Assembly: GCF_019429535.1 (NCBI RefSeq)
Contig: NZ_JAHXZM010000007.1
Span: 62,001-126,000 of the forward strand
Length of the DNA: 64,000 nt
Source of the DNA: Sphingomonas citricola
GTDB lineage: Bacteria; Pseudomonadota; Alphaproteobacteria; Sphingomonadales; Sphingomonadaceae
Direction of reading: 5' to 3'
This document shows, one piece after another, positions 17,331 to 25,019 of this stretch. The stretch's first letter is position 1, and the number at the start of each line of letters is the position of its first letter. A program made the position numbers and the translations under genes. The notes under the pieces are model-generated. The model saw nothing but the letters and a program-made list of their open reading frames with translations, had not been told where the DNA came from and searched no databases.

Positions 17331-17982
17331 AACCTTGCCCGCGCACGTTGCGGATCATCGGGGTGTCGCCGTCGCCGTCGACCTTGCGGCGGAGGCGACC
17401 GATGTGAACGTCGACGACGTTGCTGTTCGGCTCGAACGTATAGCCCCATACGTCGCGCAGCAACAGCGAACGGGTGACGATCTGCCCGGGTCGGCGGGCG
17501 AGATATTCGAGCAGCTTGAGCTCGCGCGGCAGCAGATCGAGCGCGCGGCCCGCGCGCGTCGCCGACCCTGCGAGCAGGTCGAGGTCGAGCGGCCCGACGA
17601 TCAGCCGCGTCTCGCGCGTGTCGTTGGGACGCCGCAGCAACGCCTCGACGCGCGCGACGAGTTCGACCAGCGCGAACGGCTTGGGCAGATAATCGTCACC
17701 GCCGGCGCGCAGCCCACGCACGCGGTCGTCGAGGCTGCCGAGCGCGCTCAGCACCAGCGCGGGGGTCCGGCTGCCGGTTGCGCGCAGCCGCGCGATGAGG
17801 TCGAGCCCCTCGCCATCGGGAAGCTGGCGATCGACGATCAGCAGGTCGGCGGCGTCGCCGCGAGCCGCTAGCGCGTCTGCGATCATCGTGAAGTGCGTGA
17901 CCGCGTGGCCGTTGCGACGCAACTCATGCGCGATCTCGTCGGCGGTACCCCGGTCATCCTCGATCAGCCGTATGTGCGCCAC
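17308..17982 (-). CDS. OmpR/PhoB-family response regulator
   Basis: A 224-residue regulator. The receiver domain shows the acidic pair in IRLIEDDRG, the phospho-acceptor Asp in LLIVDRQLPDGEG, and the switch residues in PALVLSALGSLDDRVRGLRAGGDDYLPKPF. The C-terminal winged helix contains LLPRELKLLEYLARRPGQIVTRSLLLRDVWGY, then NVVDVHIGRLRRKVDGD. It is the partner of the overlapping kinase. Divergent from it, 124 bp away, begins a TolC/CzcA efflux pair, which it probably activates in the way CusR/CopR-type regulators do; that is an inference from position. Confidence 0.94.
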   Translation of the reverse strand: MAHIRLIEDDRGTADEIAHELRRNGHAVTHFTMIADALAARGDAADLLIVDRQLPDGEGLDLIARLRATGSRTPALVLSALGSLDDRVRGLRAGGDDYLPKPFALVELVARVEALLRRPNDTRETRLIVGPLDLDLLAGSATRAGRALDLLPRELKLLEYLARRPGQIVTRSLLLRDVWGYTFEPNSNVVDVHIGRLRRKVDGDGDTPMIRNVRGQGYVFDVPV

Positions 17983-18105
17983 GTCGTCTCGCTTTTCCCG
18001 GCAATCAATGCATCAATCAAGCCGTGGTTCAGAGTGTGAATTGGGATTTAGTCGTGCGACGTGAGACGCGCGGTTAAGGCCCGAAGACGGTCGCGTGGAA
18101 CGAGC

Positions 18106-19371
18106 ATGATGACGAAGACGAGTTGGCTGTTCGCAACCGTGGCGCTTCTGTGCGCGGTGCCCGCCTCGGCGCAGACGACGCAGGCCGTATCGCTCGACCG
18201 GCTCGAGCAGGAAGTGATCGCCAACAACCCCGAGCGGCAGTTCTACCAGAAGCAGATCGAGACCGCGGGGATCGAACGCGACGCCGCGGGCCGCTGGGCC
18301 GATCCGGAGGCGGTGGTCGAGTTCGGCGAGCGTCGCGCGAGCGACCGGGTAACCGGCGCGCCGATCGGTGACGGGCTGACCTACGCCGTGTCGGTGGTGC
18401 AGCCGATCGAGTTCGGCGGCCGTATCGCGCTGCGCCGCGCGATCGCGGAGCATCAGATCGCGCTCGCACGCATCGGGCTCAGGCAGTTCGACGCGACGCT
18501 GGCGGCGCGCGCGCGTTCGCTCGGCTACGGCCTGTTCGCCGCCGACGAAAAGGCTGACGCGGCGCGGACGGTCGCGACGCGGATGCGCCAGCTCGCGCGC
18601 GTCATCGTGTCGCGCGATCCCGCCGGGCCCGCGCCGCAACTGGAAGCTGCCGCGCTCCAGGCCGCCGCGATCAGCGCGGAGCGTACCGCGGCGACGAGCG
18701 ACGCCGACGCTAATTCGATCCTCTACGAGCTGAACCAGCTGCGCGGGACGCCGTTCGCCGCGCGGATCCGCATCATCCGCCCCGACATGACGCTGCCCGA
18801 TCTGCCGTCGGGTACGACGCTCGCAGCGAACGCCGCGGCGAACAATTTCGAGCTTCAGTCGCTGCGCGCGCAGTTCGAGCAGCAGGGGCTGCGCGTCGAC
18901 CTCGCACGGCGCAATCGCATTCCCGTCGTCAGTGTCGGGCCTTATTACGACCACGCGCGATCCGACATCCGCGAAACCAATTACGGCGTGCGGCTGTCGA
19001 CCACGCTGCCGCTGTGGAACCGGCAGGCGGGCGAGGTCGCGGCCGAGCAGGGGCGGCAGGCGCAGGCGAATGCGACTCTCGTCGCCGCCGAACGCCGCAT
19101 CCAGCGCGACGTGTTCGACCAGGCGGCGCAATATGAGGCGAAGCGCCGCGCGCTCGGCCAATGGGACGGCGAAAGCGCCCGCCGCTTCGCCAGCGCGGCG
19201 GTCGATGCCGATCGAAACTACCGGCTCGGCGCGATCCCACTCACGACCTACACGCAGATGCAGCAGGCCTATGTCGATGCGACGGTCGCGATCCTCGACA
19301 CGCGGCGCGAGGCGATCGAGGCGCTGCTGCAATTGCGCGCGCTGAACGGGGGCAACGCGCTTACCCGATGA
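18106..19371 (+). CDS. TolC/CzcC-type outer-membrane efflux protein
   Basis: A 421-residue outer-membrane factor. The start is set at MMTKTSW, which gives a normal signal peptide ending AVPASAQ; the frame is open 45 bases further upstream. The body is the usual long-helix repeat: AVSLDRLEQEVIANNPERQFYQKQIETAGIERD, EFGGRIALRRAIAEHQ, and YYDHARSDIRETNYGVRLSTTLPLWNRQAGEVAAEQ. Its stop overlaps the start of the CzcA-type pump (ATGA), so the two are translationally coupled. Unlike normal czcCBA operons there is no adaptor (CzcB) gene between or beside them. Confidence 0.9.
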   Translation: MMTKTSWLFATVALLCAVPASAQTTQAVSLDRLEQEVIANNPERQFYQKQIETAGIERDAAGRWADPEAVVEFGERRASDRVTGAPIGDGLTYAVSVVQPIEFGGRIALRRAIAEHQIALARIGLRQFDATLAARARSLGYGLFAADEKADAARTVATRMRQLARVIVSRDPAGPAPQLEAAALQAAAISAERTAATSDADANSILYELNQLRGTPFAARIRIIRPDMTLPDLPSGTTLAANAAANNFELQSLRAQFEQQGLRVDLARRNRIPVVSVGPYYDHARSDIRETNYGVRLSTTLPLWNRQAGEVAAEQGRQAQANATLVAAERRIQRDVFDQAAQYEAKRRALGQWDGESARRFASAAVDADRNYRLGAIPLTTYTQMQQAYVDATVAILDTRREAIEALLQLRALNGGNALTR

Positions 19372-22300
19372 TCGCGCGGCTGCTCGATCTCGTCACGCGC
19401 CACCGGCTGGTCGTGGCGCTGGTGACCGCGCTGGTCGCCGCGGTCGGCATCTGGTCGTTCGCCACGCTCAAGATCGACGCGATCCCCGACATCACCGGGG
19501 TGCAGGTGCAGATCAACACCGCGGTGCCCGCGCTCGCGCCCGAGGAGATCGAGCGGCTGGTGACGCTGCCGGTCGAGCGCGCGATGGCGGGGCAGCCCGG
19601 GCTCGACGAGACGCGCTCGCTGACCAAGACGGGCCTCAGCCAGGTCACGCTCCTCTACAAGGACGGCACCGATCAGTTGCGCGCGCGCCAGCTCGTGACC
19701 GAGCGGCTGAGCGCGGTGCGCGATCAATTGCCGAGCGGGGCGACCCCGCAGCTCGCGCCGATCACGACCGGGCTGGGCGAGATCTTCTATTACACGCTCG
19801 AATGGCGCCGCGCGCCCGCCGGGCTCGATGCGCAGCGACAATTGATGGAGTTGTACGAGGCGCAGGAATATACCGTTCGCCCGATGCTGCGCGCGGTGAC
19901 GGGGGTCGCCGACGTCAATTCCAACGGCGGGCTGGAGCAGCAATTCGTCGTCGAGCCCGATCCCGTCCGGCTGACGATGCACGGCGTCACCGCGCGCGAA
20001 CTGGCGCAGGCGGTGGCGAAGAACGTCGAGAATGCGGGCGGCGGCATCATTGCGCAGGGGCCGCGCCGGTTGACGGTGCGCACCGACGCGCGCGTCATGG
20101 ACGCGACGCAGATCGGGTCGATCCCGGTCAAGTTCGCCGCCGGCGTCCTGCCGCTTCAGGTCCGCGATCTCGCCGACGTCGCGATCGGATCGGCGCCGCG
20201 GCAGGGTGCGGCGACGCAGAACGGACGCGAGACGGTGCTGGGCACGGTCATGATGCTCGTCGGGCAGAACAGCCGCGAGGTTGCGCTGCGCGCCGAGCAG
20301 GCGCTGCCCGACATCCAGGCGGCGCTGCCCAAGGGCATGGTGATCCACCAGCAGTACAGCCGCTCCGACCTGGTCGATCGCACGATCTCGACCGTCGAGC
20401 ATAATCTGGGCGAGGGCGCGCTGCTTGTCGCGCTCGTGCTGCTGTTCGTGATGGGGAATTGGCGCGCCGCATTGATCGTCGCGATCGTCATCCCACTCGC
20501 GTTCCTCGTCACCGTCAGCGGGATGAACGCGATCGGCGTATCGGGCAATCTGATGAGTCTGGGTGCGCTCGACTTCGGGTTGATCGTCGACGGGTCGATC
20601 GTGGTGGTCGAGAACAGCCTGCGCCTGCTCGCCGAACGCCGCGCGGCGAAGGGCGAACCGCTCGATGCCGAGGAACGGCGGCGGACGATCGCGGAGGCCG
20701 CGCGGATGGTCGCGCGCCCGACGCTGTTCGGGATTGCGATCATCGCGCTCGTCTACGTCCCCGTGCTCAGTTTGGGTGGGGTCGAGGGCAAGCTGTTCCA
20801 GCCGATGGCGCGGGCGGTGATGCTCGCCATCGGCGCGGGGCTGGTGTGGACCTTCACCATCGTCCCCGCGCTCGCAGCCTGGCTGCTGCGCGCGCCCGAC
20901 CGCGCCGACGACGGCGCCGACGCCGACGCCGACAGGGGCGTGATCGGCGCGGCACAGCGCGGCTATGCTCCGGTGCTGGAACGCGCAATCGCGCACCCCG
21001 TCTGGCTGACGCTGGCGGCCGCGATCCTGCTAGCGGTGACCTTCCTCGTCTTTCGTACGCTCGGCTCGCAATTCACGCCGCAGCTGGATGAAGGCGCGAT
21101 CACCGCGATGGTCTATCGTCCGGTCGGCATGTCGCTGGAGAGGAGCCTCGCGATCGAGGAAGCGACCGAGCGCGAGATCCGCCGCCAGTTGCCGCAGGTC
21201 ACGCATACCTTCTCGCGCATCGGCACCAGCGAGGTCGCGACCGATCCGATGCCGCCGAACGAGAACGACCTCTACATCTTCTACGCCCCCGAGAAGGACT
21301 GGCCGCACGGCGATGGGCAACCGCGCACCAAACAGGCGCTGGTCGACGCGATCGGCAGGATTGGTCGCCGTGTCTACGCCCAGCAGACATTCGAGTTCGC
21401 GCAGCCGATCGAGATGCGCTTCAACGAGATGCTGGAGGGCGTCCGCGCCGATGTGTCGGTCAAGATCTTCGGCGAGGATTACGACGTGCTCGAACGCGCC
21501 GCCAAGCAGGCGAAGGCAATCCTGGAGAAGCAGGCGGGTACGGAGAGCGTCGAATTCGAGACTGCGGGCCGCCCCGAAAGTCTGGTCGTCGAGCTCGATC
21601 ACGCCGCGATGCTGCGGCTGGGGCTGGGCACCGCGGAGGTCAACGCCGCGATCAGCGACGGCGTCGCGGGCGCCGAAGTCGGCTTTATTCCCGAGGGCGA
21701 GGCGCGTCACATGATCGTGATCCGCATGCCCGAGGCGCTGCGGGCCGACCCGGCCGCGATCCTCGCGCTCCCCTTGCGCGTCGGTGAATATGGCATGGTG
21801 CCCCTGTCACGCGTTGCGCGGCTCCACCGCATCAACGCGGTCGAGCCGATCCTGCACGACGGTGGCAAGCGGCGTGCCGCGTTAATGGTCAATCTGTCGA
21901 CCAGCGACCTCGCGGGCTACGTCGAGCAGGCGAGCGCCGCGGTGACGAAGGGCGTCAAACTGCCGTCCGGCTATCGCATCGAGTTCGGCGGGCAGTTCCA
22001 CCAGCTGGAGGCGGCGCAGAAGCGGCTGTCGATCGTCGTGCCCGCCGCGCTGCTGCTGATCTTCCTGCTCGTCTACGCAGCGCTCGGCAGCGTCAAGGAG
22101 GCCGCGATCGTCTATACCGGCATCCCCTTCGCGGTGACGGGCGGGGTGCTCGCGCTGTGGCTGCGCGGGATGCCGTTCTCGATCACCGCGGCGATCGGGT
22201 TCATCGCGCTGTCGGGGATCGCGATGCTCAACGGACTGGTGCTGATCGACCATATCAACGCGCTGCGCGAGGGACGCGACGGCGGCAAACCCTTGTCGAC

Positions 22301-22556
22301 CGACGACGCAGTCCGCCGCGGCGCGCGCGACCGTCTGCGCCCGGTTTTGTCGACCGCGCTCGTCGCCTCGATCGGCTTCGTGCCGATGGCGATCGCGACC
22401 GGCGCGGGTGCGGAGGTGCAGCGCCCGCTCGCCACCGTCGTGATCGGCGGCATCGTCACCTCGACGATGCTGACGCTGCTGCTGCTGCCGAGCCTTTACC
22501 ACTGGTTGATCGGGGATGATCGCTCGCTCGCGACTGACGCGGCGCCTGCCGCCTGA
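19368..22556 (+). CDS. CzcA-type heavy-metal RND efflux pump
   Basis: A 1062-residue inner-membrane RND transporter of the heavy-metal efflux (HME) group. Helix 1 is LVVALVTALVAAVGIWSF, followed by LKIDAIPDITGVQVQINTAVPALAPEEIERLVTLPVE, a CzcA hallmark. The proton-relay helix 4 reads GALDFGLIVDGSIVVVEN, the DFG..D form seen in divalent-cation pumps rather than the Cu/Ag form. The second half repeats the fold, with FGGQFHQLEAAQKRL and a final helix block GIAMLNGLVLIDHINALREGRD. Expected substrates are Zn, Co, Cd or Ni. The gene is coupled to the TolC-like gene; the missing adaptor is either encoded elsewhere or not needed. Confidence 0.93.
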   Translation: MIARLLDLVTRHRLVVALVTALVAAVGIWSFATLKIDAIPDITGVQVQINTAVPALAPEEIERLVTLPVERAMAGQPGLDETRSLTKTGLSQVTLLYKDGTDQLRARQLVTERLSAVRDQLPSGATPQLAPITTGLGEIFYYTLEWRRAPAGLDAQRQLMELYEAQEYTVRPMLRAVTGVADVNSNGGLEQQFVVEPDPVRLTMHGVTARELAQAVAKNVENAGGGIIAQGPRRLTVRTDARVMDATQIGSIPVKFAAGVLPLQVRDLADVAIGSAPRQGAATQNGRETVLGTVMMLVGQNSREVALRAEQALPDIQAALPKGMVIHQQYSRSDLVDRTISTVEHNLGEGALLVALVLLFVMGNWRAALIVAIVIPLAFLVTVSGMNAIGVSGNLMSLGALDFGLIVDGSIVVVENSLRLLAERRAAKGEPLDAEERRRTIAEAARMVARPTLFGIAIIALVYVPVLSLGGVEGKLFQPMARAVMLAIGAGLVWTFTIVPALAAWLLRAPDRADDGADADADRGVIGAAQRGYAPVLERAIAHPVWLTLAAAILLAVTFLVFRTLGSQFTPQLDEGAITAMVYRPVGMSLERSLAIEEATEREIRRQLPQVTHTFSRIGTSEVATDPMPPNENDLYIFYAPEKDWPHGDGQPRTKQALVDAIGRIGRRVYAQQTFEFAQPIEMRFNEMLEGVRADVSVKIFGEDYDVLERAAKQAKAILEKQAGTESVEFETAGRPESLVVELDHAAMLRLGLGTAEVNAAISDGVAGAEVGFIPEGEARHMIVIRMPEALRADPAAILALPLRVGEYGMVPLSRVARLHRINAVEPILHDGGKRRAALMVNLSTSDLAGYVEQASAAVTKGVKLPSGYRIEFGGQFHQLEAAQKRLSIVVPAALLLIFLLVYAALGSVKEAAIVYTGIPFAVTGGVLALWLRGMPFSITAAIGFIALSGIAMLNGLVLIDHINALREGRDGGKPLSTDDAVRRGARDRLRPVLSTALVASIGFVPMAIATGAGAEVQRPLATVVIGGIVTSTMLTLLLLPSLYHWLIGDDRSLATDAAPAA

Positions 22557-22577
22557 CCGCGACCGAGCGCGGGCGGA

Positions 22578-23486
22578 TCAGCGCAGGTTCGCCGCGAGGT
22601 AATCGACAAACACGCGGACGCGCGCCGGCGTGTTCACGCCCCCGACGAAGACGGCGTGGATCAGTTCGACGTCGCCGGGATTGTACGGCTCGAGGATCGG
22701 GACCAGCCGCCCCGCCGCGATCTCGTCCGACACGCTGAATGCGCCGACGCGTGCGATCCCGACACCCTCGGCGGCGAGCTGGCCCAGGGTTTCGCCGTTA
22801 TTCGCTTCGATGTTTCCCCGCACCGACAGCGTGAAGTCGCGACCGTCACGGCGGAACGGCCACACCGGTTCGGCGCGGCGGAAGTTGAAGTTCAGGCAAT
22901 TGTGGCGGTGCAGATCCTCGGGCGTCGCGGGCATCCCGTTGCGCGCGAGATAGTCGGGCGCGGCGACGATCACGCGTCGCGTCTCGCCCAGTTTGCGTGC
23001 GGTCAGCGTGCTGTCGGGCAGTGGCCCGAACCGCACCGCGACGTCCGCCTGACCCGCGGCGATGTCCACCAGCGTGTCGGTCAGCGCGATGTCGACAAGG
23101 ATGTCGGGATAAAGCGCGCTGAACGAGCCCAGCAGCGGAACGACGCGCAGACGACCATGCGACAGCGCCGCGGTGACGCGCAACCGGCCGCGCGGGCTTC
23201 CCTGATCGGCAATCTGCTGTTCGGCATCGTCGAGATCGGCGAGGATGCGCCGCGCCGCCTGGAGGTAGCTTGTCCCTTCCGCGGTCAGTGACAGCGCGCG
23301 GGTGGAACGCAGCAGCAGGCGCACGCCCAGACGCGCCTCGATCCGGTCGATCGCCCGCGCCACCGCGGACGGGCTCATGTCGACGATGCGGCCGGCGCCC
23401 GAGAAACTGCCTTGCTCCACCACCGCGACGAACAGGTTGAGCGCCCGCGCGCGGTCGATCCCGCCATCCAGCTTTGCGTTCGACAC
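22578..23486 (-). CDS. LysR-family transcriptional regulator
   Basis: A 302-residue LTTR. The N-terminal helix-turn-helix is RALNLFVAVVEQGSFSGAGRIVDMSPSAVARAIDRIEARLGVRLLLRSTRALSLTAEG, followed by the linker helix (YLQAARRILADLDDAEQQIA) and a periplasmic-binding-like effector domain starting GRLRVTAALSHGR. It belongs to the CrgA-like branch that reads LLxRSTR. It is divergent from an MFS transporter 156 bp away and probably controls it; a perfect ATCTAT-N9-ATAGAT repeat lies between them. Gene ends converge with the CzcA gene. Confidence 0.95.
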   Translation of the reverse strand: MSNAKLDGGIDRARALNLFVAVVEQGSFSGAGRIVDMSPSAVARAIDRIEARLGVRLLLRSTRALSLTAEGTSYLQAARRILADLDDAEQQIADQGSPRGRLRVTAALSHGRLRVVPLLGSFSALYPDILVDIALTDTLVDIAAGQADVAVRFGPLPDSTLTARKLGETRRVIVAAPDYLARNGMPATPEDLHRHNCLNFNFRRAEPVWPFRRDGRDFTLSVRGNIEANNGETLGQLAAEGVGIARVGAFSVSDEIAAGRLVPILEPYNPGDVELIHAVFVGGVNTPARVRVFVDYLAANLR

Positions 23487-23535
23487 AAAGATCCTCCGCT
23501 TTGGTCCGCGGTACCGGGGCTAGAGCCGACGGTCC

Positions 23536-23556
23536 ATCTATGCGTCAATAATAGAT
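23536..23556. promoter_or_regulatory. LysR-type operator candidate (ATCTAT-N9-ATAGAT)
   Basis: A perfect 6-bp inverted repeat with a 9-bp spacer lies 50 bases upstream of the lysR start and about 87 upstream of the divergent MFS gene. This is the geometry and T-N11-A form expected for an LTTR recognition site controlling both genes. A second near-palindrome, CCAATTATTGG, sits at 23577-23587 and could be the activation half or a promoter element. Confidence 0.5.
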
Positions 23557-23642
23557 CAAGGATCGATGATGGTTTGCCAATTATTGGGACATTCAGTCGG
23601 GCTCTGCCTCCCACGCAGCCGCGCTTCGTTGAGGAGGGGGTG

Positions 23643-24815
23643 ATGAAACTCAATTCCGGCCTGCTCGCGCTCGCCGTCGGTGCCTTCGGCATCGGGGTGA
23701 CCGAATTCGCACCGATGGGACTGCTGCCCGTCATTGCGGGCGATCTGCACGTCTCCATCCCGACCGCGGGGCTGCTGATCAGTGCCTATGCATTGGGGGT
23801 GGTGATCGGCGCGCCGCTGATGACGTTGACCACGGGGCGCGTGCCGCGGCGCGCGCTGCTGATCGGGCTCGCGGGCATCTTCACCGCGGGAAATCTGCTG
23901 GCGGCGATATCGGACAGCTACGGGATGTTGCTCGCCGCGCGGCTGCTCACCGCGCTCAACCACGGCGCCTTCTTCGGTGTCGGGTCGATCGTCGCCGCGG
24001 GCCTCGTCGCGCCGGAGCGGCGCGCGAGCGCGGTTGCGGCGATGTTCATGGGGCTGACGATCGCGAACGTGGTCGGCGTGCCGCTCGCGACCTGGGCCGG
24101 CGAGCATCTCGGCTGGCGCGCGTCCTTCTGGGGCATCGCCACCCTGGGGCTCGCAACGATGGCCGCGCTGCGGCTGACGCTGCCGCCGCTTCCCGCACCG
24201 CAAGGGGGCAGCGCGATCGCGGAACTGCGCGTGCTGACGAAGCGCACCGTGCTGGGCGCGCTTGCGCTGACCGTGGTCGGTTCGAGCGCGATGTTCACCG
24301 TTTTCACCTATATCGCGCCGATCCTGCGCGAGGAAACGCACGCCTCGCTGGGCTTCATCACCGCGATGCTCGTCACCTACGGATTGGGGCTGACGGTGGG
24401 CAACTGGCTGGGTGGCCGCTTCGCCGACCGCGCGGTCGACCGGACGCTGATCGTGACGCTCGCCGCGCTGACGATACTGCTCGTCGCCTTCGCTGCCGCG
24501 ATGCCGTTTGCGGGGCCGAGCGTGGTGGTGATCTTCCTGTGGGGCGTCGCGAGTTTCGCGCTGGTGCCGCCGCTTCAGGTACGGGTGATGACCGCCGCGG
24601 CGGATGCACCCAATCTCGCCTCGGCGGTCAACATCGGAGCCTTCAACCTCGGCAATGCGCTGGGTGCCGCGCTCGGCGGCGGGGTGATCGCAGCGGGGCT
24701 GGGTTATCCGGCGGTGGCGCTCGCGGGCGCGACGACCTCGGCGATCGGACTGGTGGCGCTACTGATGACGCGGCGGCCGGCGCGGGTCGCCAACCCGATA
24801 CCGTGTTTCGAATGA
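23643..24815 (+). CDS. MFS transporter, AraJ/drug-efflux type
   Basis: A 390-residue, 12-helix major-facilitator protein. The N-terminus GLLALAVGAFGIGVTEFAPMGLLPVIAGDL is the characteristic opening of the AraJ/SotB/chloramphenicol-exporter DHA1 branch (GxTEF..MGLLP). It is followed by LISAYALGVVIGAPLMTLTTGRVPRRALL (motif A region) and LLAARLLTALNHGAFFGVGSIVAAGLV. Substrate is unknown. GAGGAGGGGG immediately before the ATG gives a strong ribosome-binding site. It is divergent from a LysR regulator and is followed by a very stable terminator hairpin. Confidence 0.92.
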   Translation: MKLNSGLLALAVGAFGIGVTEFAPMGLLPVIAGDLHVSIPTAGLLISAYALGVVIGAPLMTLTTGRVPRRALLIGLAGIFTAGNLLAAISDSYGMLLAARLLTALNHGAFFGVGSIVAAGLVAPERRASAVAAMFMGLTIANVVGVPLATWAGEHLGWRASFWGIATLGLATMAALRLTLPPLPAPQGGSAIAELRVLTKRTVLGALALTVVGSSAMFTVFTYIAPILREETHASLGFITAMLVTYGLGLTVGNWLGGRFADRAVDRTLIVTLAALTILLVAFAAAMPFAGPSVVVIFLWGVASFALVPPLQVRVMTAAADAPNLASAVNIGAFNLGNALGAALGGGVIAAGLGYPAVALAGATTSAIGLVALLMTRRPARVANPIPCFE

Positions 24816-24831
24816 CACGGTAACGCGCAGC

Positions 24832-24876
24832 GATGCATCGCGACGTCGTGAACGTCGCGATGCATCATTCTCTTTT
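24832..24876 (+). terminator. Strong rho-independent terminator, 15-bp perfect stem
   Basis: The arms at 24832-24846 (GATGCATCGCGACGT) and 24852-24866 are perfectly complementary around a 5-base loop. They are followed by a T-rich stretch (ATTCTCTTTT). It lies 16 bases after the MFS stop and clearly ends that transcript. It also insulates the TonB-dependent receptor downstream. Confidence 0.85.
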
Positions 24877-25006
24877 GGCGCAAACAGTCATCGAACGGTG
24901 ACAATTTCGCAACAATCGTAAACATAAATTTGTAATGCTGTTTGACATGTTGCGTTCGCGGCATGCCGGAGCGCAGCATCCCGTCTGAAGCATGGTCCGC
25001 CTTTGA

Positions 25007-25015
25007 GGGGGGGGG
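25007..25015 (+). repeat. G9 homopolymer at the ribosome-binding site of the TonB receptor
   Basis: Nine consecutive G bases sit five bases before the receptor ATG and form the Shine-Dalgarno region itself (GAGGGGGGGGGTCAGATG). Slipped-strand changes in its length would alter the spacing between the ribosome-binding site and the start codon. Confidence 0.7.
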
Positions 25016-25019
25016 TCAG

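Noticed and set aside
18013..19332. A 439-codon minus-strand frame opposite the TolC-like gene
   Set aside because: The plus strand encodes a signal peptide and outer-membrane factor motifs overlapping the pump start; the antisense frame has none.
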